This document shows, in pieces, positions 1 through 11,536 of a stretch of DNA of 64,000 bases. Each line of letters opens with the position of its first letter. The first letter of the stretch is position 1. The stretch comes from Scalesia atractyloides (lineage: Eukaryota; Streptophyta; Magnoliopsida; Asterales; Asteraceae), in contig CAMTDV010000018.1 of the NCBI GenBank assembly GCA_947069175.1, positions 37,894,869 through 37,958,868 on the forward strand. The letters are read 5' to 3'. Under the pieces are notes generated by a model that saw only the letters and a program-made list of their open reading frames with translations, was not told where the DNA came from and made no database searches. The translations under genes were made by a program, and so were the position numbers.

Positions 1-2112
1 TTGCCTTTTTGGTTGTAGACATGTCAAGCTTCTTTTAAATTTTCTTGAGCCGCGGAGGTAATTTTCTCATGCCTTCTGCATTCTCCCCCCTTTATGGCAT
101 TATCTTCAGGATACATGGGTTTTAGAGTAGAGCCTGTTGTTTGGAGAAATGATTTTTGATGGCTTGGATCTCTTCTTGGGTATCCTGGTACCTGGCATCA
201 ACCATGTTTCTGATCAACTCCATGTGCATGTTGTGAGTGGCATATACAGATTGCTTTTGAAGTGAAGATATGGTTGAGAATATAACCATATCTCTTTGGC
301 AAGTTTTGCATTCGTTGGTGGAGTTTTTGAGTTTTGAACAAACACTTTTAGCATATCCTTAACTTCTTTAACTGAGGATTCCATCTTAGTTACTCTCTCT
401 ATCACTTCCTGGTATCTTAATCCATCACCTAAGTTAATAGGATCATCTAAATTCCCACCCGAGGTGGTTGTATTTGGTTAACCAAAAGCCCCTAGTTCTT
501 GGTTCTGGGGACTTCCAACTATTAGAGAGTGTACTATTGTATACTCAACAGATGTTGCCTTCAAGGAAGTCTTAGTTATGTAACCACTGTTCAGCTGTGA
601 GACTGTTGTCTATACAGTTGTAGTGGCTGCATCACTTGAAAAACCTGCAAGTGTCACTTGTGACACAAGAGGTGTACCCTCCTCTACGTGTGGGTTAGCA
701 ATGAGTTATGGACTTGGCATAGTCATTTGTGAATGTATGCTCTCTGTGATAGGTGATTGACAGGAACTAGTTTTGTTCAAGTAAGAAACAACAATTGTAT
801 CAAGCAATGGTTTAATGGTTGTGAGTATATTTGTGGGTGGTGGTGATGAAAGAGAAGCATGCCTGGGAGATGGGCTTGAGTATATATGTTCAAGTGAGTC
901 ATCAAACTTGTTGTTTGGTTCCTCTATGCTTACAACACTATCCTTTTGTGAGGATATGTGAGGAATTTGGATAGGTTGAGATGTTTGCATCTGTTGAGAG
1001 GAAGTATCAACAGATGTTGAAGCTGCATTTGTGTTACAATAGGTCTCTATGGCATCTCATCCTCCAGAGATACCATTTTGGTGCCTTTGGCTTTTGGAAT
1101 AAGAGTGGATAATATGGGAATTTATGGTGTGGGTTCCACTGTGGTGGGTTATGCACTGTGGTCACTAGGAGCAGTGGGCTCAACACCAGATGTTGCCTCA
1201 TTTTCTAAAACATTTCCTTCTTCAACATTTTCTTGACCTTTAGTGGTCATTATGCCGGTGAAGGTTTCATTAGAAAGGAATTCATTTGCAGGGCTTCACC
1301 CTATTCAAAAATATTTTGTGCCAAAATCTTTTAAAGGTAAAAGCTGCCTAGGATACATGAGAAAGGCTTTGGCAGAACCTTTCTTTATAGCTTTCACATT
1401 TCCTACCCAATCTATAAACAATGTTTGTGATAGCTTGTGGTTTGAATTGGTTGAAATTGCATATCCCAAATACTGAGTTTTTAAATGAATTTCATTGGAA
1501 GAAGTGGTTTTTGTTGACATACATATCAATAGGACATGGAAGAAAATCTTAATTGCTGGTGGGAAATTTGATTATAAAATTGTTACTCCCATAATTTGTG
1601 CATCATACCCTCTTTCTACGAATTTAGTGTGAAGGTCTATTTTGGAGAAAGATTCCATATCTAACTCATCACTTAGGTTGAATGTTGTGGAAAGAGTTTG
1701 GGGGGTTATCTGGATGTCTACGCCATCGATTTTGGAGATTATAGTAAGGGATTTTTATCTCGTAGTAGAAAATTGGAGTTTTCTTTTACGGAGTCTCAAC
1801 ATGAATGGGTGCATCAATAGATAAGATGGTGTTGTATTTGGATACTTGTAGAATGTCGATGATGGGATGGAACTCAGGATTTGTGTCATGTCTGACAAGA
1901 TATGGAAGGTAGTTGTATAGAGATTTGAGTGTTAATGTCATGACGATCGAAGAAGAATGACAAGTTTTAAAGATGAATTCATTGTGTGATTTTGTAGGTT
2001 TGTCATTTTGAAAGCGTGGGTGAAAGCGCCGATTGATGAGGGTTTTTATAGGGTTTTGAAAAAGCGACGCTGACATGGCAAAATGTCTACTCTTAAAACT
2101 GACGTGGCACAC
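1..2112 (-). pseudogene. Degenerate ORF-X-like coding region of a minus-strand Copia-like element
   Basis: Read right to left, this stretch keeps long coding-like segments in alternating frames, interrupted by stops and indels. A plausible start is the ATG at 1941 (MTLTLKSLYNYL), followed by a segment with HDTNPEFHPIIDIL, then one ending AKAFLMYPRQ near 1360, a Ser/Pro/Thr-rich stretch (700-1000) and a coiled-coil-like tail (ERVTKMESSVKEVKDML, about 350-400). None of this is gag, protease, integrase or RT. It resembles, in my recollection, long hypothetical proteins tied to LTR retrotransposons in Asteraceae, and is probably related to the ORF-X pieces at 23197-56072. It lies downstream of a gag in the same orientation, so it belongs to the same element, which continues beyond position 1. 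Confidence 0.5.
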
Positions 2113-2639
2113 ATCTGTTCATCCTTTTCAAAGGTTTGTTCTTAAAAGTTTGTCCCACTTAGTAAACATTTGTTTGATATCAACTTATGTTAGAAATGAA
2201 AACAGTGGATGTAATGCTATTGAATTTAGTCAAACAGATGATAGAATAAACAAAGGTTACTTGTGCAAAGTGATAGACTTTGGTCAAAAAAACTTTAGAA
2301 CCACTAAAATAGTGATTTTGCTCTTTGGAACAAAGTTTTGTTTTTAATGGTTTTCAAACAACATTTTAATGTGTTTAAACAAATTTTTTGTATATAAATC
2401 TTTTCAAGAAAACATGTTAGTGTTTTGCTTATGAAGACTGGCCAATTTTGAATTAGGATTTTATATCCTATCTTTTGTGTGGAGCTATCCACGTTTTGCA
2501 GATTTTAAATTATCAACAGATGCAAAAGCTCCATACACATCAAAATGAACCAATTTGGAAAAGAGTCCAAAGCCATATTGTCTTTGGTTTTAATTTTTTC
2601 TTCCACATAATCAACTCTTTAAGAATGGTCTTTTGTGAT

Positions 2640-5564
2640 TATTAGTCTTTGAACCATTTCCATCAGTTGTTGTTGGTCTGTTGCAAGTGCTTGAATGTTT
2701 GCACTTTGACTAACGTATGTTTGACCATTTTCAATGAGTTGATTATATCCATGAGGATATTTATTTACACTTGGATTTTGGTAGTTTCTTTATACATGTA
2801 AGGCATTCTATGACAAGCTGGTTGCCCATAGGCTCTTGGATATTTGTTTGAGGGTGGTGCATTAGTAACTTGAATTTCCCTATGGATAAGGTTTTGAATC
2901 AAAGCCCTGGTAACTGGTGTTTGGACAGACTCAATTTTTTTAGAAATTAGTTGTGGTTTCCTTTTGTTTGGACCAACTTCTTGACTAAGAAAAACAGCTT
3001 TCTGTTGATGTCATAGGGTTTTAGATAAAACAATTTTGAGTCAAATGGTTGTTCATTCTATAGATGGTGCACTCTAGTTTTGATTCACAAATGTTGTTTG
3101 CTCTTTTTATATCATATGCTCTTAAAAGAAAACAATCTTTAGTCACACGATTTGTCCTTTCATAAAACTCACAAAACATATTGGTGATCTTTTCTTTCTT
3201 TTTACTTTTGTCTCTCTTTTCTAAAATAGATGTTTGAGCATCTGTTTGAGATTCAGTAATAGGAATGAATTTTACAATTGGTGCTTTTACCCCATCACTG
3301 GTTGTAAAGTCAACTGCTTTTAAATTTCAAGAACCTCATACTCATCAGAGCAGGTTGTTTAAATTCATAATTTTCTTTTCTAGAACTTCGTGAAAAGTCT
3401 TATGGTTTTTCATGAACAATCTTTTTGCCATTTGTGTCAAGGATTTGACCTCATTACTAGCTGAGTTTGTTGGAATGATCTCAACCATTTTAGAGTCAAT
3501 ATGAGTTGTTTCTTTGGAACATTTGTTATCTGGTAATGAGAATCCTGTTCCAAATTTTATATTACTCTTTGTCTGTTGGTTGAGAAGTATTTCAAACCTG
3601 ACATATGATTCTACCCATTTCTTAAAAGTGATTTGGGTAGACTCAAGCTCCTTTTACAGTCTTGATATTTTTCTATCATGGTTTGAAGCTGGTCTTTGGT
3701 TATGATTGCTTCATGTTTCGGACTGCTAATTTCATGGTCTTTTTTAGTTAGTTTGGATTTAAACTCTTTTGTTATCTTTTCCAACTAATTTTCACCATCT
3801 ACGACTTTCTTTCTAAGATATTCATTCACCTCTTTTATGTTAGCACATGCAATAATACATTTATCAAAACACAAGTATTTAAGAATTTGAGGAGATACCT
3901 TAGCAACAACCATCATTGCACAATCACTATCACATTTTGTAGGTTTCAAAGGATCAAGATCTATCACACCTTCTTCATCAACCTTTTCATAAACCCTTGT
4001 TTGTGCTAGATTGACTGCATTCTCATCATCAACAGTCAGATCTTCACCGCTAATCGTTTCTTCTTTGAATTCAATTTATCTTGCAATAGATTCAAGTGCC
4101 ATAAAACAAAAATTCACAGGTTCACTAGTAGGTTTTGTCGTAAGAGCAAAATTTTCATCTGTTAGATCCTCAGGCAAGCTACTCCAGTCAATAAATCCAT
4201 GTGTGAAGAAACTTTGTTGTTTGACCTATGTGCAGGGGCTATAGTAAGTAGATGTGCTTGAACTTATGGAACTAGAACTTGAACATATTGAACTTGAGGA
4301 ACTGTTGTTTGAACATATTGCACATGGACATGGTTCAAGGGCTGTGCAAAAATGTTTAGTGTTTTAAACACTGGGTTTAGGGTTATTTTGGGAATTTTGA
4401 TAAAAATGATGTTGATTGTGAGATTAAGGTCTTTGATTTGGATAGGTTATCATGGATGCAGATCTACTTGTTTTACTTCTACACTCCCTAGCAAAATGAC
4501 CTAATCTATTACACTTGTAACATTTTATCTTGGATTTATCCAACCCACCCTTGACCTTCCATTTAATCCTGGATACTTCCTACCAGTTCTCTTATAGAAA
4601 TTGTATGTTTTAACACTGAGTAGATTGTTGCAAAATGTCTATTTCCTCTAAGTCAATGGGATTAATGTGTTGAAGATCATCAAGAACGAAAGTCATGTTA
4701 TCAGGACTTTGACTATCATGTTTTGCTGTAAAAGCAAAGTTCACAGAGTATTGATCAAAGTTAATCCTAGTGGATATGTCAATGTAATGATCATAACCCT
4801 GATCATTTACTATTCCAGATGGTGATTCTTCTTAACTCAAAAGTGTTGTGTTACCAAAGACATAATCATTAGACACTTCTCTAGTTTCCTGGAGTTTCTT
4901 TTTTTGAATAAGCTCTCTTTCAAAGGTTAAGAGCTTCCCATGAAGTTGAGTCAAGGTCATGTCTTTAAAACCCGGTGTGGTTCTCGTCACAATTTCAATT
5001 GTTTCCTAATTTTTAGGAAGTGATCTAAGAAATCTATTACTCAAAGTGGAACTGGAAAAATCTTTATTTACTAATTTAATTCAGTTATCAAGCAGGTAAA
5101 TCTCTCAAACTGTTGAGTTAAGGTCTCTCCCTTAACATGAGTGAAGGTCTCATACTATTGGTTAGCAATTTCCCAGGTATTTTCAATCACATCCTTTGTT
5201 CCACCAAATTCTTCTTTTAAAGCATCCCATAACTCTTTTGCACTATTACAGTGTAATATATTAGCATAGGTTTCATTTGGTAGAGCCATAGCAACAATCC
5301 TAAATGCTTTTGCATCTAACTCAAAATTTTGAAAATCTTGCTCGGATTAGTTTTCTGGTTTCTTTGGCTCTTAAACTCTTGGATCTTCGGTCTTAGGTAC
5401 CATTAGAATATGTGTTCCTATATAACGGACTTTTAACATCCAGTGTTCTGTTTAGCTAGTACATGGGCCATTCGACGTTGCCAAATATTGTATTCTGATC
5501 TAACAAGCATAAGAGGCTTGTTACTGAAATCAGTGTTGTGGGGATTGTGATTTTTTTGTGACAT
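2640..5564 (-). pseudogene. gag: Copia-type gag (UBN2 domain plus zinc knuckle), decayed
   Basis: The ATG at 5564 begins MSQKNHNPHN and runs into EYNIWQRRMAHVL, the usual N-terminus of plant Copia gag. After a stop near 5430 the UBN2 core resumes (AKELWDALKEEFGG, about 5200-5260; THVKGETLTQQFERF, about 5100). A CCHC zinc knuckle, CYKCNRLGHFAREC, lies at 4481-4522. Then comes a long variable region (including CANIKEVNEYLRKKV near 3800) and a Gag tail (KYPRAYGQPACHRMPYMY, about 2760-2850). Many stops and shifts show it is dead. No DSG protease, integrase or RT follows before the ORF-X-like region at 1-2112. Confidence 0.75.
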
Positions 5565-5721
5565 CCTTTTGATCTTTGTGAAAAAAAGAATATCGTACAA
5601 AAACTGTGTGAATTTGATACTTTGATTAAGTAATTTCATATAACGAACAATTGGTTATTAATTATATGAGTTGATACTTTTGTATTAAATTGATTGTGAA
5701 GTCAAGTTTAATGTGACCAAG

Positions 5722-5732
5722 CTTTGATACCA
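5722..5732 (-). other. Primer binding site (initiator Met tRNA type)
   Basis: On the minus strand TGGTATCAAAG directly follows the LTR end (CCTACA, then two bases). It is a one-base variant of the common plant PBS TGGTATCAGAGC and fixes the element's orientation and LTR border. Confidence 0.8.
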
Positions 5733-5734
5733 AT

Positions 5735-5968
5735 TGTAGGATCTAAGTTTAACTTTGTTTGTTTATGTGTGAAATAGTGAAACGATGTTGATGAATTTAG
5801 ATGAATCATGGAAGTAGAAATGACATGAATGCAGTGGATTTAAAACATAAATTTGGAAAGTTGTCATACTGCTTCCTGATTACAATCAAAAGATTACAAT
5901 ATTATAGATATGATTTTCACTCCCCCTCAGCCTGATCATTCAATTTTGTTCGTAAAGGTGATAGTTAG
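5735..5968 (-). repeat. Inner part of the 5' LTR of the left Copia-like element
   Basis: The LTR starts at TGTAGGATCT next to the PBS. The visible stretch ends at 5968, where an Athila-type LTR begins. The LTR probably resumes at 7797 (ATTAGATCTCTAAC), but its outer end cannot be fixed because no second copy is present in the window. Confidence 0.6.
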
Positions 5969-6523
5969 TGATATGCGCAAAATGCGACATATTAATTATA
6001 TCAAACACGACATAAAATCAACTACTTTTAAGTACTAGTGTTGGAAAAGGTGCATTTCCTTGTATACTTTTGATTTTCAGAACTAAATAAGCTTAAACAT
6101 ACAAAAGGAATAAATTAACGGCAAAAACCAACACATATACAAGAAAGAAGAGCTGACACACATGCCTACCCTTAAAGCTACACCCCAAGACCAAAAGAAC
6201 AATCCAAAGGATAAGCATGGGGTCGTGCTACCTATACATGGGGCTGTGCCCACTAAAGAATGTGTTTAGAGTCCATGCTAAGAAAGACAAACAAAGCAGA
6301 CAAGAGACACGGGGATGTGTCCCATGAACACAGGGTCGTGGTCAACTTTCAGATATGTAAAATCTCCCAATGGACCCCACAAAGCTAACCACAGGGTCGT
6401 GCATACTTACACACGGGACCGTGTGTGTATACGATCTGACACTGGCCATTAAATGAAAACAGAGAAAAAAGGACATGGCGTCGTGCCCCAGGGGCATAGG
6501 TCCGTATGAAGAGACTGATTTCA

Positions 6524-6534
6524 GCTATAAATAG
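6524..6534 (+). promoter_or_regulatory. TATA box of the solo LTR
   Basis: CTATAAATAG is followed by a CT-rich, ATG-poor leader (6540-6620) and preceded by about 300 bp of repeated CACGGGGTCGTG-like motifs. This is the layout of an LTR U3/R border. Confidence 0.6.
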
Positions 6535-7210
6535 AGGGCTTACTTCACTTTCAACCCATCACTTGGCAAACCACTTCTCTCCCACTTGCCACCATTCCAC
6601 CACCACTCTAACACCATTATCCACCTTTAGAGTGTGTGTATTAGTCTCAAGATCCAAGATTGATCATAAGAGTTCTTGTCAATCAAAGGCCATGCTTAGC
6701 TAATCTCTTATATCACTTGGTGAAGACTGGTCTTTTATGTATTACTTTTGATTTCCATTCTTTGGCTACTTTTTATTTGGGTTTGTATTAATGACTTTGA
6801 AAACTTGTTTTTTATATTGAAAGTGAACTTTACTCTATGATTTCTTCATGTTTTGTTGATTCATGCCCTTAAGTTCTTTACGTTCGGATTCATGGATAAG
6901 CCTTCAGCTAAGAGAAGGAAAAAAGCTATATGCAACCCGACGGCTTATGTGCGACCTGTGGCCCACGCCACCTATTTGTTCAGGGCGGGAAACTCATTCG
7001 TGTCTTTACGGTCTATATAAAGTGCGTTAGCTGCCTGTATGGGGGTTAGAAGGGTGGTTTAGGTAAAGTTCTTACCTCGTTCAGTGTATAGATCATGCAA
7101 GGACTTGATTCAAGCTTATTAGGACTTCTCTTGAGGCAGATAACATCAAATCAGGGAAGGTAAGAACGACTTGAATTACTTATTAATAAACTACTATTAA
7201 AACTTTAACC

Positions 7211-7411
7211 TGGCCTTGCGGGACTGTATCCTTGCTGACTCGGACCAATATGGCCAAGGGTAGTGTTGCCTCCAAAAGAGGGACATGCGACACTTTGCAT
7301 TAATAACTTATTTAATTATTTTTCAATAATCCGGCCTTGTGGTACTGTACCCTACTAACTCAGACCAATACGGCTGAGGGTAGCGTTTCCTCCAAAAGAG
7401 TGACATGACAC
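7211..7411 (+). repeat. Two diverged direct repeats of about 80 bp in the LTR
   Basis: Copies at 7211-7293 and 7332-7411 share GGCCTTG-GG-ACTGTA-CC near the start, then a GACCAATA-GGC segment, GGGTAG, CCTCCAAAAGAG and GACATG, separated by an AT-rich spacer of 38 bp. They do not encode protein. Similar repeats are usual in long Gypsy LTRs. Confidence 0.7.
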
Positions 7412-8407
7412 AATAACTAAGATAATGTCTGAAAATCCCAAAGTACGAAAATCATCAGATGATATATAAAAGAGGAGTCAGAACCAAGTGATTCTATCTT
7501 GTTTATTGTTTCTACTAACATTTTTATTTCTTTTCTATCTTTATAAACTAACTAACATCTTTTCTCAAATTTTTGGTTGGATTAGACGTTGATGATATTC
7601 CGGTATTAAAAGCTTTTGTGTCCTTGGATGACCTCGACATCTTACCATCACTATACTACGCCAACGATAAGTGCACTTGCTCTAACGTGTTGTAGAGAGT
7701 GATAGTGTTGTATCGTGTTCTATAAATTTAAAGCTTGATAACGGGTAAAAAGTGCTAAAAATATACTAAAAACTATACCACACTCGACACATGTCAATTA
7801 GATCTCTAACATGTGAGATCTTATATACAAGTATAAACATCTGTTGGCAATCAACGCTAACATCACCTTAATAACGACATCTAACATTCCCAACATAGAA
7901 GATTTCTCAGATGTTAGAAACATCTAATGGATCTTAACATCTATTCTAAGACTTCTAGACAATGTTTTACAAACACTGTTACATCGGTAATCATATTTTC
8001 TTTAAACCTTTGTTTGCTGATACCAACAGGGCTTTGGCCTTGAACATACTTTTACACTTCATCAACAGAGCTTTTATTCTTCAAACAGATCTTTGAGTTC
8101 TTTAAACAGATGCTCTGTTAGTATTCCAGATTCACTATCTTTGGGAGGATATGAACTTCATAACTTGCTTATTTATTGATCATAATAGTATGTTTTGGCT
8201 TTTGCAATCATCTATTTTTTTGTAGGTACAACAACCCAATTTTAGAATTTCCTTTTTTTTCCCTCGGACGACTTCTTTCAACCCGGGCATGTTTTGGTCA
8301 GAACCCGTTTGACCAGTTAGTTACCTGAGCAGACCACCTGTTTTTTCTAGGCTCATTTTAGAGTTATATGCTAACATTTTTATCCTCTCATTTTATGTTT
8401 ATAAAAG

Positions 8408-8675
8408 GATTTGGAAAGTTTTATGGAAGCTCGAAACAAGGAACCGACAATGATAAAAGCTCATGTTGGTGTTCATGACAACTACATCAAGTACATCCTT
8501 TTGCCATTCTTGCTTTCTTATTTCTTGTTTTTACCTTGGTTGCGTGTGAGAACCTGGAATGGTAAGTAGAGTTTCTACTTGTCTCACGAAGCTCACAAGA
8601 ACTTAACTTCCAAATTTAGAAAGCACAATCATGGAAGATAAAGAAGCGAGAACACAACATTGGCTACCAAGTCTG
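8408..8675 (+). pseudogene. Exon-like gene fragment, copy 1
   Basis: Two short open segments carry plausible splice borders. The first is 8408-8561, preceded by AAAAG and followed by GTAAGTAG; the second is 8620-8675, preceded by AAATTTAG and followed by GTAATA. Read in one frame both are open: the first starts DLESFMEARNKEPTMIK, contains a hydrophobic run (YILLPFLLSYFLFLPWL) and ends in RTWN; the second continues ESTIMEDKEARTQHWLP. I do not recognise the protein. A third AG-bordered segment at 8841 is closed in that frame. It may be a captured host-gene fragment or chance. Confidence 0.3.
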
Positions 8676-9544
8676 GTAATATGACAAGTTTTTTTTGAGT
8701 GGGTCGATTTGGTTATTTTGTATCTGAAACAGGTTAAACACGTTAAAATAAAAAAATAAATTATAAGGAATTTAATAAGATGAGCCGAGTAACAATTAAT
8801 GTTTTATTTAACTTTATAACTCACTTTTGGTGTCATTTAGATCCGTCTTTTTTCCAGTGCATGAGATAACCTATGAGTCAGAAAGTTGGAGAAGAAGACA
8901 AGGACAGATGATACTGATGTATTGCAAAATACATCGGTTATTCGTGTATAGTTTTTATTAGTTTTGGTTTCATTTTCCGTAGAATAGTTAGTCTTTACAT
9001 CACCTTAATAACGACATCTAACATTCCCAACATAGATGATTTCTCAGATGTTAGAAACATCTAATGGATCTTAACATCTATTCTAAGACTTCTAGACAAT
9101 GTTTTACAAACACTGTTACATCGGTAATCATATGTTCTTTAAACCTTTGTTTGCTGATACCAACAGGGCTTTGGCCTTGAACATACTTTTACACTTCATC
9201 AACAGAGCTTTTATTCTTCAAACAGATCTTTGAGTTCTTTAAACAGATGCTCTGTTAGTATTCCAGATTCACTATCTTTGGGAGGATATGAACTTCATAA
9301 CTTGTTTATTTATTGATCATAATAGTATGTTTTGGATTTTTCAATCATCTATTTTTTTGTAGGTACAACAACCCAATTTTAGAATTTCCTTTTTTTTCCC
9401 TCGGACGACTTCTTTCAACCCGGGCATGTTTTGGTCAGAACCCGTTTGACTAGTTAGTTACCTGAGCAGACCACCTGTTTTTTATAGGCTAATTTTAGAG
9501 TTATATGCTAACATTTTTATCCTCTCATTTTATGTTTATAAAAG

Positions 9545-9812
9545 GATTTGGAAAGTTTTATGGAAGCTCGAAACAAGGAACCGGCAATGATAAAAGCTCA
9601 TGTTGGTGTTCATGACAACTACATCAAGTACATCCTTTTGCCATTCTTGCTTTCTTATTTCTTGTTTTTACCTTGGTTGCGTGTGAGAACCTGGAATGGT
9701 AAGTAGAGTTTCTACTTGTCTCACGAAGCTCACAAGAACTTAACTTCCAAATTTAGAAAGCACAATCATGGAAGATAAAGAAGCGAGAACACAACATTGG
9801 CTACCAAGTCTG
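9545..9812 (+). pseudogene. Exon-like gene fragment, copy 2
   Basis: This is the tandem copy of the segment at 8408-8675: open segments 9545-9698 and 9757-9812 keep the same splice-like borders. The one difference in the first segment changes a Thr codon to Ala. The low divergence reflects the young duplication, not selection. Confidence 0.3.
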
Positions 9813-10047
9813 GTAATATGACAAGTTTTTTTTGAGTGGGTCGATTTGGTTATTTTGTATCTGAAACAGGTTAAACACGTTAAAATAAAAAAAAATAAAT
9901 TATAAGGAATTTAATAAGATGAGCCGAGTAACAATTAATGTTTTATTTAACTTTATAACTCACTTTTGGTGTCATTTAGATCCGTCTTTTTTCCAGTGCG
10001 AGATAACCTATGAGTCAGAAAGTTGGAGAAGAAGACAAGGACAGATG

Positions 10048-11536
10048 ATACTGATGTATTGCAAAATACATCGGTTATTCGTGTATATTTTGTATAGTTT
10101 TTATTAGTTTTGGTTTCATTTTCCGTAGAATAGTTAGTCTTTACATCACCTTAATAACGACATCTAACATTCCCAAAATAGTTAGTCTTTAGAACCCTCT
10201 CGCGGCCGGCGAGAGGGTGTGGTCTGCAGAGAAATTCGTAGCAGATGAGTTTTGAGCTGAGTTTTGGGTATAAAAGCAAATTTTATCATGAAGAAACCCT
10301 ACTTACGAATTAGGAGATACCTTGGGTGATTTTGGAGCATTATCAGAGCAATTCGGAGTAGCTGAAGCATTCGGTTGAAATTCATCAAGTGTAGCAAATT
10401 TGGGTCGTCATTCTGTTGTCCGGGTGTTTTCGTTTGTGCTGTTTGACTTTGATTATGTTTTGTATACTTGAAATTACTTTGTTTGGTTTTGCTTCCATGA
10501 CTTTAGTTGGCTAAATCTTTTTAACTACCTAGATTAGATGAATGACTGAATAAAGTTTCGATTTTTACTTGGATTTATGATTTTTGAGGATTGTTTATGA
10601 ACTGTAAAAGACCTATTGGATGTGTATGCGTATTTGATCATGTTTAGTTGTTGTTATTGCTTTACATGAATCTTGGTGACGGTCTATATCACAGAATAGA
10701 TGCATGTTAGGTTTTAGCTTTTGGTGACTGTCTATATCACATAAGAAAGCTAGAGTCTTTAAGGTGAAACCGCGGAATTAAACCTTAAAAGTGATAATTG
10801 GTAACTTTATAAAATCAAATATTCTACTAATCGTCAATAGCTGCAAGGTGCGAGGTTATTGCTAGGTCTAAGTCATTAAGCCGAAAGGTAGGAGCTTTCT
10901 AGGAAGTAAACCCGTTGGCTACTGTCTAGCAAGTCCAATTGAGAAATTAGGTCTATCCTTGGTTTAGATCTCGACAGGGAGTGAGCCTCATAGGATACTT
11001 TCATAAACCCATTAGGTGTCTGGCAAAAGAGTCTAATACCTGGTAGTTCAGCAACCTCGAGGGGGCTATAGTGTGCCTTTGAGAAGGGTCAGAGGTCCTA
11101 TTAGATATCCCGAGAGGTGAGAATATAAAGATCCCGGTTCCTCATTAATCAACTTCCGAGTAAAGTCGTTGTTAAAATCAGTCAGGATTTTAGTCTAGGT
11201 TGCCCCCTCACCATCTGAGTAAAACCCAAGTCTAGTTCGTATTCTTAGTTAATTTAGTTTAATTAGTTGATTTTACTTGTTTCTTTAGGAACGTTAGAAC
11301 CCCCCCATCAAACATTCAATCATTTTAGTCCGTGTCAGTCAGAGTCTTAATAAAGTAACTAGTTCAATCAGTAGAGTCTTGTGGGTTCGATCTCCGGACT
11401 TACTTAGCTATACTAGAGTCGACCGGTACACTTGCTGGTTAGTAGTTTAGTGTGTTTTAGTGAGTCTAGAGTATTACTTAGAGTCTAGAATTAGGATAAT
11501 TTAGTTGCCTTTTACTAAACTATTTTTAGCACATCA
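10048..11536 (+). repeat. Second Athila-type LTR (left border approximate)
   Basis: It ends ...AGCACATCA, like the Athila LTRs at 43598-55148 that end in ACATATCA/ACACATCA, and carries GACCGGTACACTTGC near its 3' end (about 11420), as those do. A hairpin at 10195-10217 precedes a TATA box (10268-10277, GTATAAAAGC). No Athila primer binding site or gag follows, so it is a solo or truncated LTR. The left border lies inside the tandem duplication and is estimated from a TGATGTATTGC start. Confidence 0.5.
10195..10217. repeat. GC-rich perfect hairpin upstream of an LTR TATA box
   Basis: A 9-bp arm CCCTCTCGC (10195-10203), a 5-base loop GGCCG and the arm GCGAGAGGG (10209-10217) pair perfectly, about 50 bp upstream of the TATA box at 10268. 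The surroundings are AT-rich. Confidence 0.85.

Larger units (their letters stand above)
5969..7796 (+). mobile_element. Probable solo LTR of an Athila-type Gypsy element
   Basis: It begins TGATATGCGCAAAATGCG and ends TGTCA. It is flanked by GTTAG (5964-5968) and ATTAG (7797-7801), a 5-bp target duplication with one mismatch. Inside are many short GTCGTG/CACGAC-type motifs (6205-6500), a TATA box with leader (6524-6534), two 80-bp repeats (7211-7411), and near the 3' end the phrase ACTACGCC...GTGCACTTGC (7655-7680) that also occurs near the end of the Athila LTRs at 45850 and 55050. No internal Athila sequence follows, hence solo. It seems to have landed in the Copia LTR that starts at 5735. 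Confidence 0.55.
7861..10176. repeat. 1.14-kb tandem duplication plus 33-bp third copy
   Basis: Unit 1 is 7861-8997 (1137 bp), unit 2 is 8998-10143 (1146 bp), and the first 33 bp recur at 10144-10176. The units differ by only a few substitutions and small indels. The unit begins in what looks like Copia LTR sequence (CATCACCTTAATAACGACAT) and ends in the first bases of an Athila-type LTR (ATAGTTAGTCTTTA), so the duplication was made after both elements were in place and is young. Confidence 0.9.
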
